From: Bedellia somnulentella
Taxonomy: Eukaryota > Arthropoda > Insecta > Lepidoptera > Bedelliidae
Length of the DNA: 64,000 nucleotides
Assembly: GCA_963576735.1 (NCBI GenBank)
Contig: OY755189.1
Location: 744,001-808,000, forward strand
Reading direction: 5' to 3'
Part shown: one piece after another, positions 33,297 to 47,100 of the stretch
Layout of the letters: every line of letters begins with the position of its first letter
Position numbering within the stretch: the stretch's first letter is position 1
Notes under the pieces: generated by a model
What the model was told of the DNA's origin: nothing
The model's database searches: none
The model's input: the letters and a program-made list of their open reading frames with translations, nothing else
Made by a program: the position numbers and the translations under genes

Positions 33297-33612
33297 CCGT
33301 GATAGCTCAGTTGGAAGAACACCTTTTATCATGCAACAATTTGTCTTTTCTACAGTCATAATGTGTGGACTATTTATCATGGTTGTTAACGGTGAGGGAA
33401 AACAATGTGAAGTAACCCACATGTCTGAGTTGTACTTAGTCATGTGACAGGTGTATTCGTACAAAACTGCGATAGGCCTGCCCCTGTCACGTGAGAACAC
33501 TGTCCAAGCAAAACGTGACTACTCTAAACACCAGGTGACAATGTCACGTGATGTTCAGTATTAGTACCTCTGCCAACCCCTGCGAGGATTTACGGCGTGA
33601 ACGTTTGAGTTG
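33297..33612 (+). repeat. SINE B copy
   Basis: Head with a ~35-base deletion that removes the B box. Body and end intact. Confidence 0.82.
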
Positions 33613-33792
33613 AGTTGACAGCTCATTAGCCTATTTTGGCCATCAGTAGGCCATTTTTTACGAAGTTAACCATCTCTTATCTATCTGAGCTATACACAAG
33701 GGTGTCATATTTATAACATGTAAAGAAACATCAAGGTAAGAGTTGTGTCACGATCATACTAATATATTAGAAATATCGTCTAAGATCGTCGT

Positions 33793-34034
33793 GCGGTGTA
33801 GTGCCGGCTTAGAATGTCGCTACCCCTTTCTACCCACGGGTGTCGTAAGAGGCGACTAAGGGTATTGGGGCTTTTTATTGGATTTTTAGGCGATGCGGTT
33901 GGAGACCCATCACCAAAAACCTTTATTTTACCGCCTTTTCCCCACTCAACTTCCAAAAGTGGCTGAGGAATTTATAATTCCTTGGCTCTGGCTACCCCTT
34001 CTAGGAAATTATAGCCGTGAGTATATGTATGTAT
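33793..34034 (+). repeat. repeat A copy
   Basis: Near-consensus, CCCACGGGTGTCG subtype. Confidence 0.87.
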
Positions 34035-34210
34035 CGTCTTAGAGTGCACACTATACTGCAGTCACTGCTACAGAGAAAGACACGCCGTGACAATTCGTTC
34101 TGGTTGAATCAACATCATCATCACTCCTATATGTCATATTTTGCATATGTCCCTGTTAAGGAGCTGCAGCCTACCCTAAATAGGGAATTTGGCCATGGGA
34201 CACCATCACT

Positions 34211-34315
34211 AGTAGCATGAGGCTTGAGAGAGCGCGTACATGAGAAGTGAGAAACTGAAATCTGTTAGGATCTCACTTCTCACATGACAAACTCGCTCTC
34301 ACACGTTTCATACTA
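34211..34315. repeat. ~105-bp imperfect hairpin
   Basis: Left arm (GAGAGAGCGCGTACATGAGA) and right arm (TCTCACATGACAAACTCGCT) fold over about 40 bases with small bulges and a ~20-base loop. The size suits either a MITE or a miRNA-like precursor. Confidence 0.5.
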
Positions 34316-34662
34316 CAAGGGCATGATATGACTGGGAAAAACAGAAAATAAGTTAGGATTCGGAGTATGAATCGGCTTGTAAATATTGTGTTTAATTATT
34401 TAGTGTAATACAGTTGTATTAGATCTTTTGTCTGTAATGGCTATATTTTTTTGTTAATAAATAAATAAATGATTGCCTTGTGGGGGTTGGCAGACTTTGA
34501 AAATTATGCTAGCGTAGCTATCTACAAAGTTTTCTAATTATCTACTAACTCATCCTGGAATATTCTACTAATGTGGATTAAATCTCACAATTTCAATATG
34601 TGATTTAATGTTTTTTGACATGAATTCCTCATGTGGGGATTATTACTCATAACACTAATTAT

Positions 34663-34735
34663 GACACTGTAGCTCAGTTGGCAGAGCGACGGGGGCGTAT
34701 AACCGAAGGTCGCGGGTTCGAACCCCGCCAGTGTC
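34663..34735 (+). repeat. tRNA-like head of SINE T
   Basis: A 73-base tRNA-like fold: acceptor GACACTG/CAGTGTC, D stem GCTC/GAGC, T arm GCGGG-TTCGAAC-CCCGC. The anticodon stem is poor and the base before the anticodon is not T. It is followed by AATTTTTCTTTCC as in the other four copies, so I read it as a SINE head and not a working tRNA gene. Confidence 0.65.
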
Positions 34736-35112
34736 GAAATTTTTCTTTCCTTTAATAACATCTTTTATTCAATATGTGAGTTTATCCTCCGGTAAGCAAA
34801 CCTAAGATCTACGCAAAATCAACATGCAAAATAATACACCACGGGCCTTAAAGATTTAAAGCAGGAAAATATAATAATAAAAATAAATGTTTTACACAAT
34901 TAAACACATCCGCTGCATTTATTCGTAACATTTCCGACATGGCCGTCGGAAAAACATAATTGTACCATAACCAAGCAGGTCACACACTTGCCATACCTCC
35001 TTGGCTGTTGCGGTAACACCTTGCATCGGCGACATGCTCGTCTAAAAAAAAAAGTTTATTTTTATAATTTGAAGGAGTTGTATATAGTTTAGTAGTTAAT
35101 TAATTTGTTATT

Positions 35113-35185
35113 ATGGTTAAAATAACGTTGTTTATTTGTTTGGTGTGGTTGGAGGAGATATTTGCTGTGATATATAGTATTAATG
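35113..35185 (+). CDS. NRF-6-like gene, exon 1 (signal peptide)
   Basis: The ATG at 35113 opens 24 codons starting 'MVKITLFICLVWLEEIFAV', a short basic start and hydrophobic core typical of a signal peptide. It ends with one extra G before a GTAAG donor. That phase matches exon 2 exactly: G plus AG makes Glu, giving '...YSINETEYSRMPSLFEL'. The first intron would be 7.6 kb. The choice rests on the splice phase and signal-peptide character, not on similarity, so it is an inference. No other start was seen nearer exon 2. Confidence 0.6.
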
Positions 35186-38100
35186 GTAAGTTTTAGACTT
35201 TGTTTTTAAGGTATAGATTTTGTATGGTGTATGTAATAGACAATCTGCATAGTACCGCATCAACAAATAAAATTAGTGATCTTTCTACAATGACACTGAC
35301 ACTGTCCAACGGCCTAACACTTTTAACAGTTCCGCCTATATTTTTTCGATTGAAGCCACCTAAATAAAAATTGAATTATATTTTTTCACAAATGATTTTC
35401 TCAACTTATTCTTATTCACCTCAAAATTAAAGAGGTTAAAATTTGTAAGTTAGGATTCATTAAATTATTTTAATATCATTTCATTACATGTATTAACACA
35501 AAATAGTCTTTGCTTCACATACGTTTCTATTTTTTAAAGCTACCCTACTAAAGATTGATGGATTGTTTGTTGTTTTGCACAATCAAAATGATGGGTTCTT
35601 TCAACTAAAAAAAATCTGTTAATCCACTACCAAGTCACCACAAATAACATTTTGATTCTTTGACTAGCCAAATAAACATATTTTTTTTACTCGATCTTGT
35701 ATTAAACTAAATTATTGTTATTTAGTTAGTTACTGCTCGATATTTTCACACCATTGTGCTATAATTGGATGCATTTTTTCAAACGATGCTAGTATATATC
35801 ACTCATCGCTTCTCTTCCAAGAGTTTGAATTCTAATAACGTATCGAAGTCCTAAACTGTAAAATTGAAACAAATGAATGGCTGTGTAGTGTCGGCTTAGA
35901 ATAGCACAACCCCATTTCTAGCCGCGGGTGATTGTAAGAGACGACTAAGGATATAAGGGCTTTTAAAGTGATTTTTGGGCAATGTTGTTGGAGACCCTTC
36001 ATCGACAAATATTTATTACCATCTTTTCCCCACTCAACTTCCGAAAGTGGCTGAGTAATTTCTCATTCTAAAGCTCTGGCTATCCCGTTTAGGGATTTAT
36101 AGTCGTGAGAATATGTATTAATGCACGTAAGAAAATTAAATTCATTAGTAAAAAATGGTGTGAAGAATACGTTTACTTGTACATCTTTCTTTTTGTAACC
36201 TACCTTTACTAACAGTTGGCGGAATAACGGTCGAATCAATTAAAATTTTTGTTCTAAGTTTGGATAATAATATTTTTACTTTTAAAGTTTAATTTAAGAA
36301 GCGGAAGAAACTTAGTAGGTTATTTGTAAAAATTTTATATTGCTGTGTAGTGTCGGCTTAGAATAGTACTACCCCTTTTCTTCCGGTGGGTTTACGTAAG
36401 AGGCGACTAACGGTATTGGGGCTTTTTAAGGGATTTTTGGGCGATGCGGTTAGAGACCCATCACTAACAACCTTTATTTTACCATCTTTTCCCCACGCAA
36501 CTTCCAAAAGTGGGTGAGGAATTTCTAATTCGTTAGCTCTGGCTACCCCTTCTAGGGATTTATAGCCGTGAGTATATGTATGTTTGTTTTATATTTTATT
36601 GCGTAAAGTATCGTATGAAACGACTTTTGATACGGAGCAATTTTAACTGTCGAGTGTACGTATTGTATAGCCCAGTAGGCTACCCTACTGGTTGTAATAT
36701 CATTGCACACCATAGATAGTACATACAGACATTCATATACTCACGGCCATAAATCCCAAAAGGGGTAGCCAGAGCTTCAGAGCTGGAAACTCCTCAGCCA
36801 CATTTCGAATTTAAAAGGGGACAAGATGGTAAAAATAAATTATCGTTGGAGATAGGTTTCCAACAGTATCGTCTGAAAACATCTTAAAAAGCCCCATACC
36901 CTTAATCACCTCTTACGACACCCATGAGTAGAAAGGGGTAGTATCCTTCTAAGCCGGCACTACACGGCATAGATAATATCAGATAATAACAATTGACATA
37001 TTTATTTAGCATTCAATTTATTTAATAATGGTAATGTCATAATCGTAATCTTGAGAGTATGCTTAAAATGGCAGTCATCTGAAGTTCGAAGAATAAAAGA
37101 GCATGTATGAAAAGATCGAAGCTAGAGAGGGTTGTCAGATTCGTGCAAAGTGGTGATCGATGGTCTTTGCCTGCCCCATGGAAACTAACGGCGTGAGTAT
37201 ACGTACATACATATGAATGTAGATAATCTTCTTCTGACTGCTATCAACGGTTTCTCTGTGATGCTAGAACCGCTGGTAGATAGATATTTGAATGTAGTAA
37301 TTGAGAAGTGGCCATCCGAATTGGTGAACAATTCGGAGGTAGAGAACGCAAACACTACTTAAAAAAGTGTAAAAGAAACAAAGGATAGAAGAATTTCCCA
37401 TTGGCAGCCATTGACGCGGTATGCAAAGTTTTACTAAAGTGATGCTGATTACAAAACCATTTCGAGATATTATGGTTATAAACAATATTTTCTTGAAATT
37501 ATATCAATTGAAGCTAAGATGACTATTATTTTATCCAAAAACTGTAACAGTGTTTGACCTTCAATGTTGTTTCAAAGACATACGGGTTTGCAGTTCATTA
37601 ATAAAATATCGAAAATCATAAGTTTGTTTAGTATAATATCATAATAATTTCATTTGACATCACAAATTCTTGATATGTTTTGCATTGAGCAAAATTTTTA
37701 TAAAACATTTCGCTTCATTTGCATGTCGCTACGTGATTTTATCGATCGATGACGTCATTAAGTACAAAAGTTGAACAATCTTTAAAAAATCATAACTTTG
37801 CAATTACTCATTTTAAATGGAAAATATTCAAATTAGTGTTTTGTTTTCGTGTTTACTATCGAATAAAAATATTTAATGAATACCAAAAAAAAACTTTGCA
37901 TACCGAATTGGCAGAGCGACGGGGGCGTATACCCGAGGTTGCGGGTTCGATTCCCGCCTGTGTCGAAATTTTTCTTTCTTTTGTTTATTCTTTATTTAGT
38001 AGTAATACACAAAGTAGTAAACAAAAACATTCAAATTATGAGATATTTGAAGGTTTTAATTTAACTAATATAAGTGTAATAAGAGTACCTTTTTATTTTA

Positions 38101-41100
38101 AAATGAGCTTATGTTATCGTTCCATCACGTCAAAACCAGAAAAAGGTGATCAGAAACATATTTTAGAATTGGCCAGTGCTTCAATATTTGCTACTTTTCT
38201 AACCACAGTTTCGTCAGATAAATAACGGACAATTACGACGACGGTTAAAACTCGTTAAAAAGACAAAATCTATTAGGAGGGTACTTTGAAAATTCTGACG
38301 AATGTTACACGAAGTCCGAGAGTTACGCCAGTATTGTATTTGCTTGTCTCTGCCTTTAATAACACGAGTTTATTATGTACAAGTTGACACTTGAAACTGA
38401 GAGTGAGATAAGACAAATCATCATCAAAAACTTTTATGTAGTAGTTGAGACATGATTGAGTTTACCTCTTTAAGGAAGAATTATAACTCTCCAATCTACG
38501 TAGAATCAATCATTTCATTTCGTAGAACGAATCAATATTCATACGACCGTAATGTCCAGGGTTGAGAAATAGGCACTAATATTTATACGCATGCGTACCG
38601 CAATTTTCAATCTGTATTATCTTTTGCTGTGTAGTGTCGGCTTAGAATAGCACTACCCCTTTTCTTCCGGTGGGTGTACGTAAGAGGCGACTAACGGTAT
38701 TGGGGCTTTTTAAGGGATTTTTGGGCGATGCGGTTGGAGACCCATCACCAATAACCTTTATTTTACCATCTTTTCCCCACGCAACTTCCAAAAGTGGCTG
38801 AGGAATTTCTAATTCGTTAGCTCTGGCTACCCCTTCTAGGGATTTATAGCCGTGAGTATATGTATGTATGTATGTATTATCTTTGAAAGTATTCATTTAA
38901 ATCATATGATGTCACATGGCCATATAGATCTATATTAAATCATAAATGTATTCGAGGTATTTAATTGGATATGGATTAATGCTGTATTGGTTAAAATTGC
39001 CGTATCTAATATAATAAGCCCTGTAGTGACAACACGGGTTTCCCAAGAGGCGACCCATCACCAACGATAGTTTTTTCTATCATCTTCTACCCTACGACTT
39101 CCAAATGTGGCCGAGGAGTTTCTATCTGTAACGCTCTGGGTACTCCTATTTTGGGTTTATCGCCGTGAGGATATTTATGTATGTAATTACTTAGCTCCAA
39201 CTGCATCGTTAAAAACCACTCTCCACTCTAAAAAGCCCCATACCATTCATTTTACGACACCCATGGATAGAAGGGGTAGTGACATATTATTCTAAGCCGA
39301 GACTACACGCCAATAATTATATAACTTATTAATATACCATTATGCTGTGTAGTGTCGGCTTAGAATAGCACTACCCCATTTCTTCCGCTGGATGTACGTA
39401 AGAGGCGACTAACGGACTTGGGGCTTTTTAAGGGATTTTTGGGCGATGCGGTTGGAGGCCCATCACCAACAATCTTTATTGTACCATCTTTTCCCCACTC
39501 AACTTCCAAAAGTGGCTGAGGATTTTCTAATTTCTTAGCTCTGGCTACCCCTTTCAGGGATTTATAGCCGTGAGTATATATGTATGTGTAATATACATCT
39601 TTTGAAGTTAAAGACGCTTCCTTACATATTGATCTTATGTCGCCACCTAGTGGTGTGTAGCTGTACTGTCTATAGCGTACTTGACACAAAATATGAATAC
39701 AAGTTCGGTGGTGGTGGTTAAAACATTTAGAATAATCTAGAAAAATTCAAATCGCGACGTAGAACACAAGTTAAGCCTTTCTTTTCCAAGGGACCATACA
39801 AACCTTAAATTGACAATCACGGGATAAACTGGGTTTACTCAATTATAAAGATTTATAGTGTCACTGTTTAGTGTCATCTTTGAATAGCACTACCCCATTC
39901 CACACACATCCCGTGGGTGTACGTAAGAGGCGACTTAGGGTATTGAGGCTTTTAAGGGATTTTTGGGCGATGTGGTTGGAGACCCATCAAGTACTACCTT
40001 TATTTTACCATCTTTTCCGTACTTAACTTCGAAAAGTGGCTGAGGAATTTGCCCTGGCTCCCCATCTAGGGATTTGTAGCCGTGAGTATATGTGTGTTAT
40101 AATTTATTTATCGATCTGTACGCGTTTGGTCAACTTACTAAGACTGGTTGACATTACCTTCAATAGCGTAATGCACTAGGGCTTCAAAAAAATTGTCGCT
40201 AGCTATAAAATAATGTGAAACATACATACATACATATACTCACGGTCATAGGGCTCATAGGGTGTCATCAGGGCTCTGTGCAGGATGTTTCCGGGCTAAC
40301 ACCAAAATTGTAATGGACGTTAAAAAAAGATGTGTGTTGACGAGTTTCTTACGGGTTCTTCTCTCAACAAAACACCTTCCGAATCCGAAGTAAACTTAGT
40401 ATTAAGTTAAAATTTGACGTTCAAAAAACAAAGATTTATCTTTTTATTTTGAAATAAATGATTATTTTATTTTATTTTATTTATAGGGTTAGCCAGAGCT
40501 ACAGAGCTAAAAACTCCTCAGCTACATTTGGAAGTTGATGCAAAAAATAAAGTATCGTTGGTGATGAGTCTCCAACCGCATCGCCCAAAAACCACCTAAA
40601 AATCCCGATACCCTTAATCGCCTCTTACGACAACCGTAGGTAGAAAGGGGTAGTGACATTTTAAGCCGGCACTACACGACAAATAATAATGTGAAAGTAT
40701 GTCTAATATTAAAGGATTACAATCGAACTCTTAGTTCATTTCACGAATAAGAAAAAATGTTCTATTTCTTCAATAACAACTCGTGCTCAAATCGTTAGGT
40801 GGGTACGTCAGTAAATTTTATTTTTGATTCACCGACACAATAAATAAAAACGTATTAATTTGCAACACAGTAAAAATTTCATTAAAATCACACTTTTTAT
40901 GACATTTTAAATAGATCTAGGTTTTTTCATACTTCCAACAATTATCCACGAGGCACAGTTACACTTTCAACACCCATTAAACCACTGGATGAATTTAAAA
41001 AAATCCTTTTTCATTTTACTCTTATATCACAAAAGGAACCGTTACGCAAATTTGGCGTAACGGTTCCTTTTCCTATGTACACCCGTTTAAGTTTTGATGA

Positions 41101-44100
41101 CTAATTCATTAAGTCAGTATTTCCTTCTACATTATAATAGCTGATCTGGCAAACGTTCTTTCGTCATATAAATTATTTTTAGCGAATTACTAGTCGATAA
41201 AATAAAAACATTATGTTACGGTTCTACATTGATGCCGTGTAGTGCCGGCTTAGAATGTCGCTACCCCTTTCTACCCACGGGTGTCGTAAGAGGCGACTAA
41301 GGGTATTGGGGCTTTTTATTATTTTAAGACCTTTATTTTTATCATCTTTTCCGCACTCAACTTCCAAAAGTGGCTGAGGAATTTATAATTCCTTAGCTCT
41401 GGCTACCTCTTCTAGGGACATATAGCCGTGAGTATATGTATGTATGTATATGTACAACCCTTATCAGTTACGAGCATAAAAAATAGTTATTAACCTATTC
41501 TCAGACCTATCGAATGGGTATGTAAAATTTCATTTAAATCGGTTCAGTCGTTTCGGAGGAGTTTCTTGGCAAACACTGTGACTGTGACACGTGAATTTTA
41601 TTAGATTATATGAACCTTATAACTTAGTAATCATTCACCTCAGCCAAGCCCTTTAACAACCAAGTCGGAAATACCAATAGCTCGACTTTGAACTGTCCCA
41701 GGATCAAGTGTCATATGTTGCGCTGCAAAGTGTGGACAATTAGAGTAATTGCAGCGCTGTGACCCAGCTGAGAGCGAGCAGGAAAACCGTGCGACACTGA
41801 CCCTCGGGTCACGGTGATGTGACCGCATCTCACTGGTACACTTGCGTCATTGGGTAGGCAGTGAGATGGAATAGATTTTGACTTGTTGTGAGACGGTTTT
41901 AATGTTCAACTGTACTTTGAAGACTATCATCCGATTTCTGAATTGAGTATTCCAGCTGAAAACAACTTAAGTACCTATCGTTCTGTCGCATTGAAATCTT
42001 AACAACTGAATGAGAGAAAACGATACTTAAGTCGTTCTCAGCTTGAATACTCAATTCAGAAATCGGGCGTATATCAAGCGTGTCTCGATTAGGAAGAATA
42101 ATATTGCTATAACAATTAGCAATTCAATAGTTAGAAATATTTACTGACTCTATGATAAATTTTCTTAATAGACTTATATTCTACTATATTTATTAAATAT
42201 TGAATTGAGCGAGTATCGAACTTGAACCTCCAGAACCAGATGTTAGTCTTCTAAACATTGGATTGCAACTTTTACCATATTGGAGAAGCGTGACGCATTC
42301 GGCTCGTATATTTAGTCAGATCTTGAATCTGGCCTCTGTTTTACCGACAAGTATCGCTATTAAAAATAGTTAAATTTCGGCTACGGTGCACCGCGGTGTT
42401 GGTATTTCAAAGTTGAATATAAAAATTATAGTTTATTACAAAAAATATGCAAACTAAAAGAATAAGAGCTGAAACACTCTGACATTTATTAAAATTAAAT
42501 AAAATTTGTTAAACCTATACTATACACCAAATACATGGTCAAAGTATATTTTTTGGTCAGAGCTGGAAATTTCGGCGGGTAGACCGAGCTCTGGACCTTT
42601 TTATCTTTTGTAAATTTTTATTGTCATTATTTTATTTCATATCATGTGTTTAAGAAAGACTAGTTAATCCTTTTAATAGCATTATTTATATCTGATACTT
42701 CAACAACCTTCGCTTCAACACAAAAACTCGCCAAACTCTTTACCAACACTTTCATCCTTCACACCCTTTACACCCTCCCTCATTCACCTTCCAGAGACGG
42801 AGTACAGTCGCATGCCCTCGCTGTTCGAGCTGGATGACTACCCGAGCTGCATGCTGGACCCGGCTGGGACGTACTGTGTGCTGGATGTAGACCTGTACGC
42901 TGAGCGGGGGAATGAGCTGATGGAATTTATTAAGGTAGATGCAATTATTAGCTTAGTGTTAATATTAATTCAGGAAGCTCTGAAAGGTGTAGACGGATTT
43001 GATAATCAATTTTAAGTTTGTTGTGTAGTGTCGGCATAAAATAGTACTTCCCCAATTTTTCCGGTGTGTGTAAGTAAGTGTACGTACCGGTTGGGGCTTT
43101 AAGGGATTTTTGGGCGATGCTGTTGCAGACCCATCACCAACAACCTTTATTTCACAATTTTTTGTCCACTCAACTTTCCCAAGGTGGCTAAGGAATTTGT
43201 AATCCTTAGTTCTCGCTACCCCTTACAGGGATTTATAGCGGTGATTATATGTATGTATGTATGAATCTGAATTCAGGAAGCTTTCATGTACAAAATTATT
43301 CGTACAAAACGGCGATAGGCCTGCCCCCTATGACGTGAGTACACTGTCTAAGCAAAACATGGGTACCTTCTCTGGAAACTAGGTGGCGCTGCCATGTGAG
43401 TTCAGAAGTATTGATACCTCTGCCAACCCCTTCGGGGATAAACGGCGTGAACGTTTATGTTATGTTAATGTAGATAGAGTTCAAAATCACTGTGTTTGGA
43501 ATTTAGGGAAAATGTAATAATTTATGGTTCACTCCGCTCCACTCTGTCGCCTAGTAAAAGCAGTAACCAAAACTTCGAAATCACTCATGAGCCCTTTTTC
43601 GAAGAAAGCAAATTCCTTGCGTTTGATTTACCTTCATCAGTTAATATGTTTATACAGGCCTTTTATTCTATGCCATACACTTCGGGCCTTATTAGCAAAC
43701 TCACTATTTGATGTAAATGCATTCTTCGTAGCTTCCCTTACTGTTTTTTTTATTGGCATCCGTAAATAGTTAGTATCGGAAATCAATACACGAGCTGCCA
43801 TAATCGCCCATCATATAATTAGACGTATAAAGGCGGAGAGGTAGACAGGTATTCCGGTTAACTATACTTGTTCTAGCGGAAATACCGATGCGGCATCGCT
43901 GACAAAAGTGGTTTAAGTTGTAAAATTAAGAATAGATAAAAAAATACATGTATTTTTTAATACTGCATCCTCCCTAATTATTTTCTTATCTTATCTTTTC
44001 AGCAAAATAGATGTACGCATATTTTGTATTAACGTGCACAAATAATAAAAACATGCATTAATAATAATCACTAAGTTTTAACTTCATTAGAGTTAAATCT

Positions 44101-47100
44101 TCTTATATGCTAAAATTAACCATTTCTTTTATAAGTCATTTTCTTGGAAATTTACTTAATGATATTTTGTTACTATTTACATGCATATTGCTGTTATAAC
44201 ACATATATAAAACACTTAAAGGTTAACATGTTAAAAGGTTAAAGTAATACTGTTTCTCACCCATGCCACCGAGCCGGGTCGGGGGTGAAACACCGATATA
44301 ATATGTATGCTTCCTTTCTAAGTTAAACAATATCTGTACGTACATACATATACTCACGGCTATAGATCCCTAGAAGGGGTAGCCAGAGCTAAGGAATTAG
44401 AAATTCCTCAGCCCCTTTTGTAAAATTGAGTGGGATAAAGATGGTTAAATAAAGGTTATTGGTGATGGGTCTCCAACCGCATCGCCCAAAATCCCTTAAA
44501 ATCCCCAATACCGTTAGTCGCCTCTTACGTACACCCACCGGAAGAAATGGGGTAGTGTTATTCTAAGCCGACACTACACAGCAATATCTGTACGTATTAT
44601 AGCTTTAAGGCAGTAAATTGGTGAAAGAGGTCTATAGAGCTAAAGTGGATGGTAAATTTAGGAAGACTCATTTAGACCAAATAAGGTATCGTACAAAGTG
44701 ACGATCGATAGTCTCTGACAATTTCAATGGTAAATTATGCCGTGAGTATATCTACGTTTGTTTGTATGTACAATTTATTGAGTTCACTTTTGTCTCCGCC
44801 AATACAAGCTACAAATAAAGTGAGCAATCCGTACCTGATCGTTGCAATTACATCTCATTACGAACGAGATCGCGTCGACAATATCAACAGTCCACGGCTA
44901 TTACCCGGGTAATTGTTGTACGCGATCAACGAGGTGACACTACCTTTGTGAAGGATACTTTGTTGCAAGTAATTAATACGTTTAGATACTAAAGAATGAT
45001 ATATATTTTTTTATATCAACAATACAGTGACATATGAGACTTAATTTAAATCTTTTTGTTCATGAAAACCTCATGTGGGGATTATTACTATATATAAATA
45101 AAGGAATAAATAAAGGAAAGAAAAATTTCGACACAGGCGGGAATCAACCCGCGACCTCGGGTATACGCCCCGACGCTCTGCCAATTGAGCCACCGTGTCA
45201 ATGGCTGCCAGCGCGAAATTCTTCTATCCTTTATTTCTTTTACACGTTTAAGTAGTGTTTGCGTTTCCTACCTCCGAATTTTTTACTAATTCGGAAGGCC
45301 ATCTTTTCAGATAGAATGCAAATGTTGAAAACGCCTGACTATCACATAATTTAAATATTTTTGTTCATGAAAACCTCATGTGGGGATTATTACTAATAAA
45401 TAAAGAATAAATAAAGGAAAAAAAAAATTCGACACAGGCGGGAATTGAACCCGCGACCTCGGGTATACGCCCCGACGCGACGCTCTGCCAATTGAGCCAC
45501 CGTGACTTAAAATACATAAATAAATATATACAGACTTTACCCCACGGAAGTTAGCCCCAAGAAATGTACAGCAATGACTTGTAGTAAGGACCGCCTCCGT
45601 GGTCTCGCGGTTAAGCGCTTGGCTTCAAGTACGGAGGTCTCGAGTTCGATCCCCGGGGGTAAACTCTCAAATTTAATTTGTAAGATTTAACCTAGTTTGG
45701 AAGGATATTGCAGGCTTGAATCACCTGATTACCCGAAAATTTAGATGATTCCGTGCTTCGGAGGGCACGTTAAGCCGTCGATCCCGGCTACTATCACGGT
45801 AGTAGTCGTTAGTCTGCCAACCCGCAATTGGCCAGCGTGGTAGACTATGGCCAAATCACCCTATATAGCGTAGGCTCGAGCCCTTGGTGGGGACATATAT
45901 GGGCTGTAAGGAATGAATACAGATAGAAACGACAATCCTACACTGTTACTGTTAATTTTATTCGGTAGTGTCAGTATACACACAAACATAATTACACAAA
46001 TATATTCAAGGCTATAAGCTTCTAAAAAGCGTAGCCAAAGTCTCAGCATTTATAATATTAATTAATAATAGGCTTGATGCATAGCATAATAGGTTAATCA
46101 GAAAACCCTTCAGTCATATACTACAGCGTAAAAAATATGTCACTCCCGTGCCTCCCTGCTGCCGCGCACATCCTGTAACATAATAGAACAGGACCTTGAC
46201 TCAATGAATATACCCTAAAAACAGATATGTTTTCAATTTATTTATCAAATATATTTGATTTGATCTATTCATGAACTTCGGAAATATAGAGGAAACTAGA
46301 TACTAATGTTTATGCCATAAAGTTAATATTTTTAACGTTTAACGACGAGTTCCCGAGGATGTTTTTTCTTATAAGATCTTTATTTAAATTACTTGTATCA
46401 GATAAAATGGGCGTTTATTTGTATAGATTATTTTAATCGTCTTTATTTTGAACAATATACAATTTAATACAACATATAATTGAAATGAAGGTTAATGATA
46501 AATACGCAGCCTTAGCAATGATCCGTTGAGCCATGCGAACGCAGCAATATAGGAAGATCACGCTCATTCAACAGTGATAAGATCTGACTGTTTGAAAATG
46601 AAGCATCATCTTGGCATTCCAGGAAAACGTATTGCTGCGTCATGTCTTATGTTTGAATAGGTGTTTATTAGTTTGTAGTGTTGGCTTACAATAACACTTA
46701 CTAAGACATTGCTCTTCTTTGGTGTCGTACAAGACAACAACGTAGGGTTTTGGTATTTTCTGTGCAATTCATCAAGATCATCCACGCGGCTCCAAGAGCT
46801 CGGCACGCGCGGGATGGGCGTCGGTATTGCTCCCATGGCCCAGCTTCGTCACGAAGGGGAACGTCCCCCCCGGTCATTGGGCACCTCCCCAGGCGATGGA
46901 GGGGAGGGGTGGCTATTTCTATGCGATTGTTGAGCGATTTATAACCATATTTAATCATTCAAATTAAAAATGTGTCTGTAGAATTTTAAGTTCTAATTTT
47001 TGGGATTTAATGCCACTTGTATAGATATCGCTTTATTGCACGATATGAGACATACAACAAGAGCGAGATGGACTCGCTAATGAAGGGTTCCGTAGCAGCA

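Noticed and set aside
34663..34735. A working tRNA gene
   Set aside because: Acceptor and T stems are good, but the anticodon stem does not pair properly, position 33 is not T, and four more copies with the same downstream tail show it is a SINE head.
38642..38896. ORFs inside A repeats (also 39360-39689, 31260-31481, 29578-29823)
   Set aside because: The same frames recur by chance in many A copies and encode nothing conserved beyond the repeat sequence itself.
41640..41828. 62-codon minus-strand ORF as an NRF upstream exon
   Set aside because: Wrong strand for the NRF gene and no start, splice or domain support; probably an old repeat fragment.
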